A stretch of DNA of 64,000 nt from Pseudomonas sp. PDM14 (GTDB lineage: Bacteria; Pseudomonadota; Gammaproteobacteria; Pseudomonadales; Pseudomonadaceae): assembly GCF_014851905.1 (NCBI RefSeq), contig NZ_JACVAQ010000001.1, positions 1,426,001 to 1,490,000 of the forward strand, written 5' to 3'. The position numbers and the translations under genes were made by a program. This document shows, piece after piece, positions 46,160 through 53,906 of the stretch (position 1 is the stretch's first letter; the number at the start of each line of letters is the position of its first letter). The notes below the pieces were generated by a model. That model did not search any database. It saw nothing but the letters and a program-made list of their open reading frames with translations, and had not been told where the DNA came from.

Positions 46160-47554
46160 TTATTCGTCGTCGAACTGATAGCTGCCCGGTGCCAGGTTCT
46201 CGAAGCGCGAGTACTTGCCGAGGAACGCCAGGCGCGCGGTGCCCAAGGGGCCGTTACGCTGCTTGCCGATGATGATTTCGGCTACGCCCTTGTACTCGGT
46301 CTCCGGGTGATAGACCTCGTCGCGGTAGACGAACATGATGATGTCGGCGTCCTGCTCGATAGCCCCGGATTCGCGCAAGTCGGAGTTGATCGGGCGCTTG
46401 TTCGGGCGCTGCTCCAGGCCGCGGTTGAGCTGCGACAGGGCGATCACCGGGCAGTTGAATTCCTTGGCCAGGGCCTTGAGCGAGCGCGAGATCTCGGAAA
46501 TCTCGTTGACCCGGTTGTCGCCGCTGGAGCCGGGGATCTGCATCAGCTGCAGGTAGTCGACCATGATCAGGCCGATCTCACCGTGCTCGCGGGCCAGGCG
46601 CCGGGTGCGTGCACGCATCTCCGACGGGCTGATGCCGGCGGTGTCGTCGATGAACAGCTTGCGGTCGTTGAGCAGGTTGACCGCCGAGGTCAGGCGCGGC
46701 CAGTCGTCGTCGTCCAGGCGGCCGGCACGGACCTTGGTCTGGTCGATGCGCCCCAGGGAGGCGAGCATACGAATAACGATGGATTCCGAGGGCATCTCCA
46801 GCGAGTAGACGAGGATCGCCTTGTCGCTGCGCATCAGGGCGTTCTCCACCAGGTTCATGGCGAAGGTGGTCTTACCCATCGACGGACGCCCGGCGACGAT
46901 GACCATGTCGGCCGGCTGCAGGCCACTGGTCAGGTCGTCCAGGTCACTGAAACCGGTGGACAGCCCGGTGATCGCGTCGCCGGCGTTGAACAGCGAGTCG
47001 ATGCGGTCGATGGCCTTGACCAGGATGTCGTTGATGCCCACCGGGCCGCCGGTCTTCGGCCGCGCCTCGGCGATCTGGAAGATCAGCCGCTCAGCCTCGT
47101 CGAGGATTTCCTCGCCGGTACGCCCCAGCGGCGCGTAGGCACTGTCGGCGATTTCGGCGCTGATGCCGATCAGCTGCCGCAGGGTCGCGCGCTCGCGGAT
47201 GATCTGCGCATAGGCCTTGATGTTGGCCACCGAGGGCGTGTTCTTCGCCAGCTCACCCAGGTAGGCCAGGCCGCCGACCTGCGACAGCTGGCCTTCCTTG
47301 TCCAGCTGCTCGGACAGGGTAACCACGTCGAACGGCGCGTTGCGCTCGGCCAGCTTGTAGATGGCGCGGAAGATCAGGCGATGGTCATGCCGATAGAAGT
47401 CGCCATCGGAGACCTGGTCGAGGACCCGCTCCCAAGCGTTGTTGTCCAGCATCAAACCGCCCAGCACGGCCTGTTCGGCCTCGATGGAATGCGGCGGCAC
47501 CTTGAGTGCGGCGGTTTCCAGGTCGTACTGCTGAGGGAGGCTGATGTCGTTCAT
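46160..47554 (-). CDS. dnaB: Replicative DNA helicase
   Basis: Hexameric 5'-3' helicase at the replication fork, loaded by a DnaC- or DciA-type partner. The 464-residue protein has the N-terminal primase-binding domain (VPPHSIEAEQAVLGGLMLD), a linker, and a RecA-type ATPase with Walker A GRPSMGKTTFA and Walker B LIMVDYLQLM. QLNRGLEQRPNKRP and RESGAIEQDAD are family motifs. It follows rplI after a terminator and has no close downstream gene. Confidence 0.98.
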   Translation of the reverse strand: MNDISLPQQYDLETAALKVPPHSIEAEQAVLGGLMLDNNAWERVLDQVSDGDFYRHDHRLIFRAIYKLAERNAPFDVVTLSEQLDKEGQLSQVGGLAYLGELAKNTPSVANIKAYAQIIRERATLRQLIGISAEIADSAYAPLGRTGEEILDEAERLIFQIAEARPKTGGPVGINDILVKAIDRIDSLFNAGDAITGLSTGFSDLDDLTSGLQPADMVIVAGRPSMGKTTFAMNLVENALMRSDKAILVYSLEMPSESIVIRMLASLGRIDQTKVRAGRLDDDDWPRLTSAVNLLNDRKLFIDDTAGISPSEMRARTRRLAREHGEIGLIMVDYLQLMQIPGSSGDNRVNEISEISRSLKALAKEFNCPVIALSQLNRGLEQRPNKRPINSDLRESGAIEQDADIIMFVYRDEVYHPETEYKGVAEIIIGKQRNGPLGTARLAFLGKYSRFENLAPGSYQFDDE

Positions 47555-47581
47555 GGCACCTGTGGTTCCAACACGCAGAGG

Positions 47582-47608
47582 CTTTTACAAAAACCGGTTT
47601 TGCAAAAG
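47582..47608. promoter_or_regulatory. Near-perfect palindrome upstream of dnaB
   Basis: CTTTTACAAAAACCGGTTTTGCAAAAG reads almost the same on both strands around a central CCGG; arms CTTTTACAAAA and TTTTGCAAAAG differ at two positions. It lies 28 bases before the dnaB start and nine bases before the rplI terminator. It looks like an operator for a dimeric protein rather than a terminator, because its ends are A/T-rich on both sides. Confidence 0.4.
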
Positions 47609-47616
47609 GCTCTTCA

Positions 47617-47658
47617 GAAAAACAAAGGGCACGACACCGCGAATGCGATGCCGTGCCC
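47617..47658 (-). terminator. Rho-independent terminator after rplI
   Basis: On the minus strand GGGCACG and CGTGCCC form a 7-bp stem with an 18-base partly paired loop, followed by TTTGTTTTT. It lies 61 bases beyond the rplI stop and should end the rpsF-rpsR-DUF2232-rplI transcript. Confidence 0.85.
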
Positions 47659-47719
47659 GATTGTCTGCAGGCCGGCGCGTCAGCGCAAGACCGCAAGTCG
47701 GCTGACCAAGGACGAGTCC

Positions 47720-48166
47720 TTAGGCGGCGACGACTACAACACGTACGGTTGCTTCAACGTCAGTGTGCAGGTGCACGGCCACGTCGAACTCGCCAACCTG
47801 GCGAATGGTACCGTTCGGCAGACGAACTTCAGCCTTGGCCACTTCGACGCCAGCGGCGGTCAGGGCATCAGCGATGTCGTGAGTACCGATGGAACCGAAC
47901 AGCTTGCCTTCGTCACCGGCAGTGGCAGTGATGGTCACTTCCAGCTCAGCCAGTTGGGCAGCGCGAGCTTCAGCGGAAGCTTTCTTCTCGGCAGCGGCCT
48001 TTTCCAGTTCGGCACGGCGAACTTCGAACGCAGCAACGTTTTCAGCGGTAGCAGCAGTAGCCTTGCCTTGCGGCAGCAGGTAGTTGCGGCCGTAACCGGA
48101 TTTGACGTTGACCTTATCGCCCAGGTTGCCCAGGTTGGCGATTTTTTCCAGCAGGATAACTTCCAT
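47720..48166 (-). CDS. rplI: 50S ribosomal protein L9
   Basis: 148-residue L9 with the N-terminal rRNA-binding domain ([19 protein letters not shown] and [13 protein letters not shown]), a long connecting helix with [12 protein letters not shown], and the C-terminal domain ([16 protein letters not shown]). L9 binds 23S rRNA near L1 and helps keep the reading frame. It is the last gene of the S6-S18-L9 operon, 21 bases after the DUF2232 gene. Confidence 0.98.
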   Translation of the reverse strand: MEVILLEKIANLGNLGDKVNVKSGYGRNYLLPQGKATAATAENVAAFEVRRAELEKAAAEKKASAEARAAQLAELEVTITATAGDEGKLFGSIGTHDIADALTAAGVEVAKAEVRLPNGTIRQVGEFDVAVHLHTDVEATVRVVVVAA

Positions 48167-48187
48167 TTGGGTCTTACCTCTTAACTT

Positions 48188-49081
48188 TTAACCTTCACCG
48201 TTCGTGGGGCCGGCGTCGTTTTTTGGCGCTCGGCGGCCACGAAAATCAATCAGACTGTCGACGATGGCCAAGGCCACCAGTAACGGATAAACCAGCTGCA
48301 AAAACAGCAGCAGCGATACGTACAGCCCCACCAGCCAAAACTTGGCCAGACGCCCCGACGCGGACAGCCCATGCAAAAGCGCCAGCCCGGCAAATGCCAG
48401 TGGCACGCTGCACAGCGGCGTCAACATGGCCAGCTCCACACCGAAATTCGGCCCGAGGAGCATCGCCGTGAGCAAGCCGAAGGCCAGCATCGGCGGCAGT
48501 CGCAGGGCGCGAAACTCGCTCCCGAAACCACCTGGGTTGTACAACACCGCCTGCCAGTACCGCCCAAGCATCAGGCAGAGCAGGCTGACGATCTGCAGCA
48601 GCGCAGCCATCAAACCAGTGAGTACCGGTGCAATCAGTGACTCCAGACGCGCTCGCTCTTCTACCGACAACTGCTGGTAGGCCCCATCGAGCATCTGCGG
48701 CATCAGTTTCTGCAACTGCGTCGCCAACTCTGCGATGGGTTCGCGGAACACCGCTCCAAGAACCACACTGAACACCAGGCCGACGGCAATGCTGCCAAGC
48801 AGCACGCGAACCCAGGACTGACCGGCGCGCAACATCAACGCCAGCCCCAGTGAGCCCAGCAACACCAGCAAGGTGCGCGGTTCACCGAAATACCACCAGA
48901 CCAACGCCGGCAGCATCGCCCAGGCAAGGATACCTACGGCATCCTTCGGACCCCGCCGCAGCAGCACCAGGCAGCTAGCGGCAGCACTCAACCAGAACAA
49001 TAGCGGCAAAGCCGCCGAACCAACCACCACCAGGGTGGCCTGCATGCGACCGCGCATGATGAACTCAGCAATGGCGCGCAT
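48188..49081 (-). CDS. DUF2232 family membrane protein
   Basis: 297-residue polytopic membrane protein with about eight hydrophobic segments (for example ALPLLFWLSAAASCLVLL and GFLLTAMLLGPNFGVELAML-like stretches, quoted here only in part). It belongs to the DUF2232 family (YybS-like), of unknown function, whose gene is found between rpsR and rplI in many pseudomonads. It lies 36 bases after rpsR and 21 before rplI and is therefore cotranscribed with ribosomal genes. The short cytoplasmic C-terminus is charged (RGRRAPKNDAGPTNGEG). A link to ribosomes is not shown by anything in the sequence. Confidence 0.85.
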   Translation of the reverse strand: MRAIAEFIMRGRMQATLVVVGSAALPLLFWLSAAASCLVLLRRGPKDAVGILAWAMLPALVWWYFGEPRTLLVLLGSLGLALMLRAGQSWVRVLLGSIAVGLVFSVVLGAVFREPIAELATQLQKLMPQMLDGAYQQLSVEERARLESLIAPVLTGLMAALLQIVSLLCLMLGRYWQAVLYNPGGFGSEFRALRLPPMLAFGLLTAMLLGPNFGVELAMLTPLCSVPLAFAGLALLHGLSASGRLAKFWLVGLYVSLLLFLQLVYPLLVALAIVDSLIDFRGRRAPKNDAGPTNGEG

Positions 49082-49117
49082 GCGATCTATCCCTTACTAC
49101 TTGTCGACCTTCCGGTC

Positions 49118-49348
49118 TCAGCGGCCGTGGCTGTCGGTGTAGGGCAGCAGGGCCAGGTAGCGGGCGCGCTTGATAGCGGTCGCCAGCTGACGCTGGTACT
49201 TGGCCTTGGTACCGGTAATACGGCTAGGAACGATCTTGCCGGTTTCGGAGATGTACGCTTTCAGGGTGTTGAGATCCTTGAAGTCGATCTCTTTCACGCC
49301 TTCGGCGGTGAAACGGCAGAACTTACGACGACGGAAAAAACGTGCCAT
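49118..49348 (-). CDS. rpsR: 30S ribosomal protein S18
   Basis: 76-residue S18 with the expected [20 protein letters not shown] start, given here as RRRKFCRF and [15 protein letters not shown], and the [26 protein letters not shown] core that binds 16S rRNA. It forms a complex with S6, whose gene lies 28 bases upstream. Confidence 0.98.
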   Translation of the reverse strand: MARFFRRRKFCRFTAEGVKEIDFKDLNTLKAYISETGKIVPSRITGTKAKYQRQLATAIKRARYLALLPYTDSHGR

Positions 49349-49376
49349 GACAGTGGCTCCTCAATAGATCTGTGGA

Positions 49377-49799
49377 TTACTCGTCAGCGTTGTCGTTGCT
49401 GTCGCTGTTGTCGCCGTCTTCGCCTTCGGCGGAGTCGGATTCAACGCGATCGCGACGTTCACGACGCTCGCTGCGGTTTTCCTCAGCCTTGAGCATCTCG
49501 GACTGGCCGGTAACGGCTTCGTCGCGACGGATGACCAGGTTACGGATCACGGCATCGTTGTAGCGGAAGTTGTCTTCCAGCTCGGCCAGGGCTTTGCCGC
49601 TGCACTCAACGTTCAGCATCACGTAGTGAGCCTTGTGAACGTTGTTGATGGCGTAGGCCAGTTGGCGACGGCCCCAGTCTTCCAGGCGATGGATCTTGCC
49701 GCCGTCTTCTTCGATCAGCTTGGTGTAACGCTCGACCATGCCGCCGACTTGCTCGCTCTGGTCCGGGTGAACCAGAAAGATGATTTCGTAATGACGCAT
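49377..49799 (-). CDS. rpsF: 30S ribosomal protein S6
   Basis: 140-residue S6, which pairs with S18 on the platform of the 30S subunit. The N-terminus [18 protein letters not shown] and [21 protein letters not shown] are diagnostic. The C-terminal tail is rich in Glu, Asp and Ser, as in proteobacterial S6 that can be extended by glutamate residues through RimK. A promoter with TTGCGC-17-TAGAAT lies about 120 bases upstream. It is the first gene of the ribosomal operon. Confidence 0.98.
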   Translation of the reverse strand: MRHYEIIFLVHPDQSEQVGGMVERYTKLIEEDGGKIHRLEDWGRRQLAYAINNVHKAHYVMLNVECSGKALAELEDNFRYNDAVIRNLVIRRDEAVTGQSEMLKAEENRSERRERRDRVESDSAEGEDGDNSDSNDNADE

Positions 49800-49820
49800 G
49801 AATGCTCCTTACGGGTTGTA

Positions 49821-49845
49821 GCCTGCCAACAAAAGATGGTCAGGC
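49821..49845 (-). promoter_or_regulatory. rpsF leader hairpin, candidate S6:S18 autoregulatory element
   Basis: In the rpsF leader the minus strand reads GCCTG-A-CC, a ten-base loop, GG-CAGGC: a stem with one bulged A, 21 bases upstream of the rpsF start. Many bacteria have an S6:S18-binding leader structure here that represses translation. The position fits; the fine details of the known motif are not confirmed. Confidence 0.35.
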
Positions 49846-49919
49846 AAGGAGTGAATGACTCGTTCTGAGCTTGCCGGAAGGTAGGCGCGAAAACGCCTGC
49901 CATCACGGCAAGGGGCGAC

Positions 49920-49948
49920 ATTCTAGTGAAGCCCCCTGCCAGGCGCAA
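49920..49948 (-). promoter_or_regulatory. Sigma70-type promoter for the rpsF operon
   Basis: The minus strand reads TTGCGC, 17 bases, TAGAAT. Transcription would begin near 49912, giving a leader of about 112 bases that includes the hairpin at 49821-49845. Confidence 0.65.
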
Positions 49949-50028
49949 GGCGAACTGGTGATTATTTGAGCAGCGAGAACAGCGCCTGCATGCCCGGCCG
50001 GACACGCAGGCGATAACGCGCAAGCGGC

Positions 50029-50781
50029 TCAGGCTTTGCCGGCCGCCTTGCGCTGACGCACCGCCTCGAACAGGCAGACGCCCGTTGCGACGGAAACGTT
50101 GAGGCTGCTGACGCTACCGGACATCGGTAGCTTCACCAGGTAGTCGCAGTGATCGCGGGTCAGGCGACGCATGCCTTTGCCTTCGGCGCCCATGATCAGC
50201 ACGGTCGGCCCGGTGAGGTCCTGCTGATACAGCTCCTGCTCGGCCTCGCCAGCGGTGCCGACCAGCCACAGGCCGCGCTGCTGGAGTTTCTCGAGCGTGC
50301 GCGCGAGGTTGGTCACAGCGACCAGTGGAATCACTTCAGCAGCACCACAGGCGACCTTGCGCACTGTGGCGTTGAGCGTGGCCGACTTGTCCTTGGGCAC
50401 GATCACCGCCAGCGCGCCGGCAGCATCGGCGGTACGCAGGCAAGCACCGAGGTTGTGCGGATCGGTCACACCGTCCAGTACCAGCAGCAGCGGCGGGCCT
50501 TCGCGACGGTCGAGCAGCTCTTCGAGCATCGCCTCGCCCCACACCTGGCTCGGGCTGACTTCAGCCACCACGCCCTGGTGCACGCCTTCGGCCCACTCAT
50601 CCAGTTCGCGGCGATCCTTCTGCCCGACGGGCACGCGGTTCTGCCCGGCGAGATCGAGCAGGACCCTGATCCGCGGATCCTGTCGGCTTTCCGCCAGCCA
50701 CAGCTGCTTGACGCGCTTCGGGTGGTGACGCAGCAACGCCTCTACGGCGTGCACGCCATAGACTTTTTCCAGCGCACTCAT
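50029..50781 (-). CDS. rlmB: 23S rRNA (guanosine2251-2'-O)-methyltransferase
   Basis: SPOUT/TrmH-type enzyme that methylates G2251 in the peptidyl-transferase loop of 23S rRNA. The 250-residue protein has the N-terminal substrate-binding domain (VYGVHAVEALLRHHPKRV) and the knot domain with LDGVTDPHNLGACLRTAD, IMGAEGKGMRRLTRD and MSGSVSSLNVSVA. Its start overlaps rnr by four bases, the usual rnr-rlmB pair. Confidence 0.96.
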   Translation of the reverse strand: MSALEKVYGVHAVEALLRHHPKRVKQLWLAESRQDPRIRVLLDLAGQNRVPVGQKDRRELDEWAEGVHQGVVAEVSPSQVWGEAMLEELLDRREGPPLLLVLDGVTDPHNLGACLRTADAAGALAVIVPKDKSATLNATVRKVACGAAEVIPLVAVTNLARTLEKLQQRGLWLVGTAGEAEQELYQQDLTGPTVLIMGAEGKGMRRLTRDHCDYLVKLPMSGSVSSLNVSVATGVCLFEAVRQRKAAGKA

Positions 50782-53321
50782 GGCTTGGCCTTGCGCTTAC
50801 GTGGCTTGGCGGACGACGGCGCAGCACCAGCCTTCGGCGGCCCCTTGCGGTGGCTGGACGGCTTTTCGCCGCCACGCCCGGCTGCCGGCTTGCTGCCAGT
50901 CTTGGCACCGGACAGCAGCGCTTTCTTCAGGTCGCGACTCTTCTGCACATCGGTATTACCGGCGACAGGCGACTCGCTCTTGCTGCGTCGCCCAGCACGC
51001 TCGGCCGGCGCCTTGGCCGCGGCCTCGCCGCGAACGCCACTGCGCTTGCGCCCGACTGGCGCATCGATAGCCGCCTGGGACATCTCGAAGTCGATCTTGC
51101 GCTCGTCGAGATCGACGCGCATGACCTTGACCTCGACGCTGTCGCCGAGACGGAAGCTGCGGCCGCTGCGCTCACCGGCCAGGCGGTGATGGACCGGGTC
51201 GAAGTGGTAGTAGTCGCCCGGCAGTGCAGTCACATGCACCAGGCCTTCGACGTAGATGTCCTTGAGCTCGACGAACAGACCGAAGCCGGTCACTGCGGTG
51301 ATCACACCTTCGAAGGTCTCGCCGACGCGGTCCTTCATGAACTCGCACTTGAGCCAGTTGACCACGTCACGGGTGGCTTCGTCGGCACGTCGCTCGGTCA
51401 TCGAGCACTGCTCACCGAGCTGCTCGAGCGCCGGCTCGTCGTACGGGTAGATGCGCGCACGCGGCATGTTGGTGGCGCCAGCGCGGCGCACGTGCGGCGT
51501 ATCCAGCTTGGAACGGATCACGCTGCGAATGGCACGGTGCACCAGCAGGTCCGGATAACGACGGATCGGCGAGGTGAAGTGGGTGTACGCCTCATAGTTG
51601 AGGCCGAAGTGCCCACCGTTGTCGGCGCTGTACACCGCCTGACTCAGCGAACGCAGCATCACGGTCTGGATCAGGTGGTAGTCCGGCCGCTCACGAATGC
51701 TCTGCAGCAGCTTCTGATAGTCCTTCGGCGTCGGGCCGTCCTTGCTCTTGTGCAGGGACAGGCCGATCTCGGAGAGAAACGCCTTGAGCTTTTCCAGGCG
51801 CTCCGGTGGCGGGCCGGCATGCACGCGATACAGCGATGGCACTTCGTGCTTCTGCATGAACTGCGCGGTGGCGACGTTGGCCGCCAGCATGCACTCCTCG
51901 ATCAGCTTGTGCGCGTCGTTGCGCTGGGTCGGGCGAATCTCCGCGATCTTGCGCTCGGCACCGAAGATGATGCGGGTCTCTTGAGTCTCGAAGTCGATGG
52001 CGCCACGCTCGTGACGCGCGCTCAGCAGCACCTGATACAGCGAGTAAAGCTGCTTGAGGTCCGGCAGGATCTCTTTGTACTCGGTACGCAGGGCCTTGCC
52101 CTCGGCGCTCTTCGGTTGCTCCAGCATGTAGCTGACCTTGTTGTAGGTCAGGCGTGCATGGGAGTGGATCACCGCCTCGTAGAACTGGTAGTCGACCAGC
52201 TTGCCAGCCTTGGACATGGTCATCTCGCAGACCATGGCCAGGCGATCGACATGCGGGTTCAGCGAGCACAGGCCGTTGGACAGCTCTTCCGGCAGCATCG
52301 GGATGACGCGCTCGGGGAAGTACACCGAGTTGCCGCGCTTGGTGGCTTCCTCGTCCAGCGCCGAGCCGACCTTGACGTAGTGCGACACGTCGGCGATGGC
52401 GACATAGAGCTTCCAGCCGCCGGAAAACAGCTTCCAGGCGCTGCTGTTCTTCTCGCAATAGACCGCATCGTCGAAGTCGCGGGCGTCTTCGCCGTCAATG
52501 GTGACAAATGGCAGGTGCCGTAGGTCGACGCGCTTTTCCTTGTCGGCTTCTTCGACTTCAGGCTTGAGCTTGCGCGCTTCCTTGACCACCGCCTCCGGCC
52601 AGACATGCGGGATGTCGTAGCTGCGCAGTGCAACGTCGATTTCCATGCCCGGCGCCATGTAGTTGCCGACCACTTCGATGATGTCGCCTTGCGGCTGGAA
52701 ACGCGCCGTCGGCCAATGGGTGATCTTGATCTCGACGAACTGGCCGATCTTGGCATTGCCGGTGCGGCCGGGAGTGACCAGCACTTCCTGCTGGATCTTC
52801 GGGTTGTCGGCTTCTACATAGCCGATGCCGCCTTCTTCGAAGTAGCGCCCGACGATGGTTTCGTGCGCGCGCTCGATCACTTCGACGATCGCGCCTTCAC
52901 GACGGCCGCGGCGGTCCAGGCCGGCAACCCGCGCGAGGACACGGTCACCGTCGAACACCAGGCGCATCTGCGCCGGACTCATGAACAGGTCGTCGCTGCC
53001 GTCGTCCGGGGCGAGAAAGCCGAAGCCGTCGCGGTGCCCGCTGATGCGGCCACGGATCAGGTCGAGCTTGTCCACCGGGGCGTAGGTGCCGCGGCGCGTG
53101 TAAATCAGTTGACCGTCGCGCTCCATGGCGCGAAGACGGCGGCGCAGAGCCTCCTGCTGTTCCTCGGTGGTCAGACCGAGCTCAGCGACCAGCTCCTCGC
53201 GAGCTGCGGGCGAACCACGCTCGGCGAGGTGCTGCAGAATCAGCTCACGGCTGGGGATGGGGTTTTCGTATTTTTCCGCCTCGCGGGCGGCCTCAGGGTC
53301 GAGGGATTGCCAATCGGCCAT
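50778..53321 (-). CDS. rnr: Ribonuclease R
   Basis: Processive 3'-5' exoribonuclease that degrades structured RNA, including rRNA and non-stop mRNA. The 847-residue protein has an N-terminal helix-turn-helix, two cold-shock domains, and the RNB catalytic domain with the Asp cluster DGEDARDFDDAV. An S1 domain (VGETFEGVITAVTGFGLFVEL) is followed by a Lys/Arg-rich tail. It overlaps rlmB by four bases. AAAGGTGA provides the ribosome binding site. The upstream 205 bases are AT-rich, with ATATATAG at about 53342-53349 as a weak -10-like site. Confidence 0.97.
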   Translation of the reverse strand: MADWQSLDPEAAREAEKYENPIPSRELILQHLAERGSPAAREELVAELGLTTEEQQEALRRRLRAMERDGQLIYTRRGTYAPVDKLDLIRGRISGHRDGFGFLAPDDGSDDLFMSPAQMRLVFDGDRVLARVAGLDRRGRREGAIVEVIERAHETIVGRYFEEGGIGYVEADNPKIQQEVLVTPGRTGNAKIGQFVEIKITHWPTARFQPQGDIIEVVGNYMAPGMEIDVALRSYDIPHVWPEAVVKEARKLKPEVEEADKEKRVDLRHLPFVTIDGEDARDFDDAVYCEKNSSAWKLFSGGWKLYVAIADVSHYVKVGSALDEEATKRGNSVYFPERVIPMLPEELSNGLCSLNPHVDRLAMVCEMTMSKAGKLVDYQFYEAVIHSHARLTYNKVSYMLEQPKSAEGKALRTEYKEILPDLKQLYSLYQVLLSARHERGAIDFETQETRIIFGAERKIAEIRPTQRNDAHKLIEECMLAANVATAQFMQKHEVPSLYRVHAGPPPERLEKLKAFLSEIGLSLHKSKDGPTPKDYQKLLQSIRERPDYHLIQTVMLRSLSQAVYSADNGGHFGLNYEAYTHFTSPIRRYPDLLVHRAIRSVIRSKLDTPHVRRAGATNMPRARIYPYDEPALEQLGEQCSMTERRADEATRDVVNWLKCEFMKDRVGETFEGVITAVTGFGLFVELKDIYVEGLVHVTALPGDYYHFDPVHHRLAGERSGRSFRLGDSVEVKVMRVDLDERKIDFEMSQAAIDAPVGRKRSGVRGEAAAKAPAERAGRRSKSESPVAGNTDVQKSRDLKKALLSGAKTGSKPAAGRGGEKPSSHRKGPPKAGAAPSSAKPRKRKAKP

Positions 53322-53434
53322 TAAGTGAAATCACCTTTACGCATATATAGATGTGTGTGCCATGTGCCTATTGAAGCGCGAAACGGCACCGGGGTCAGCT
53401 TTTCCCGCGACAATAATTTTTTTGCCGTCAGGGG

Positions 53435-53463
53435 TTTACAAGAAAAAACACCGACCGTATTAT
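53435..53463 (+). promoter_or_regulatory. Promoter for the tRNA-Leu pair
   Basis: TTTACA, 17 bases, TATTAT, followed by the GC-rich discriminator TCGCGCCC typical of stable-RNA promoters under stringent control. The transcription start should be near 53470, about 57 bases before the first tRNA. Confidence 0.75.
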
Positions 53464-53526
53464 TCGCGCCCACAACGTTGCTGAGACGTTGTACCACGGA
53501 AACGCTGAGCAATCATTGTTTCCCGT

Positions 53527-53613
53527 GCCCAGGTGGCGGAATTGGTAGACGCACTAGGTTCAGGTCCTAGCGGTGGCAACACCGTGGAAGTTCGAGTCTT
53601 CTCCTGGGCACCA
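53527..53613 (+). tRNA. tRNA-Leu (CAG), copy 1
   Basis: 87-base type II tRNA. The acceptor arms GCCCAGG and CCTGGGC pair fully, the CCA end is encoded, the anticodon stem CTAGG/CCTAG encloses TTCAGGT with anticodon CAG at 53561-53563, and the long variable arm and TTCGAGT T-loop are present. It reads CUG codons. It is followed by a strong terminator. Confidence 0.97.
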
Positions 53614-53621
53614 CTCTTCAG

Positions 53622-53651
53622 AAACCGAGCCGCTGGCTCGGTTTCGTTTTT
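53622..53651 (+). terminator. Terminator after tRNA-Leu copy 1
   Basis: A 10-bp stem (AAACCGAGCC and GGCTCGGTTT) with loop GCT, followed by CGTTTTT. Confidence 0.9.
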
Positions 53652-53722
53652 AACGGCGCAGCATGCCGTATCGGTAAAACGATAGAAAGCTGCAAAAAGT
53701 CGGTGAGCAATCATCGCAATGT

Positions 53723-53809
53723 GCCCAGGTGGCGGAATTGGTAGACGCACTAGGTTCAGGTCCTAGCGGTGGCAACACCGTGGAAGTTCGAGTCTTCTCC
53801 TGGGCACCA
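53723..53809 (+). tRNA. tRNA-Leu (CAG), copy 2
   Basis: Identical to copy 1 in all 87 bases, 196 bases further on. The anticodon CAG is at 53757-53759. The upstream TGAGCAATCAT is also found before copy 1, and a nearly identical terminator follows, so the whole unit was tandemly duplicated. No separate strong promoter is seen between the copies. Confidence 0.97.
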
Positions 53810-53821
53810 CTCTTCAAACAG

Positions 53822-53851
53822 AACCGAGCCACTGGCTCGGTTTTGTCTTTT
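53822..53851 (+). terminator. Terminator after tRNA-Leu copy 2
   Basis: A 9-bp stem (AACCGAGCC and GGCTCGGTT) with loop ACT, followed by TTGTCTTTT. It is a near copy of the terminator at 53622-53651 and also lies downstream of the convergent chemoreceptor gene. Confidence 0.92.
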
Positions 53852-53906
53852 CTGCCTTCCCGATTTGCAGAAGCCGCGCCGACAGCGTGCCGGCGCCCTC
53901 CTCGTG

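Noticed and set aside
49883..49898. AGGCG/CGCCT stem in the rpsF leader as a terminator
   Set aside because: Only five base pairs without a T-run; it lies between the promoter and the gene and would not end transcription.
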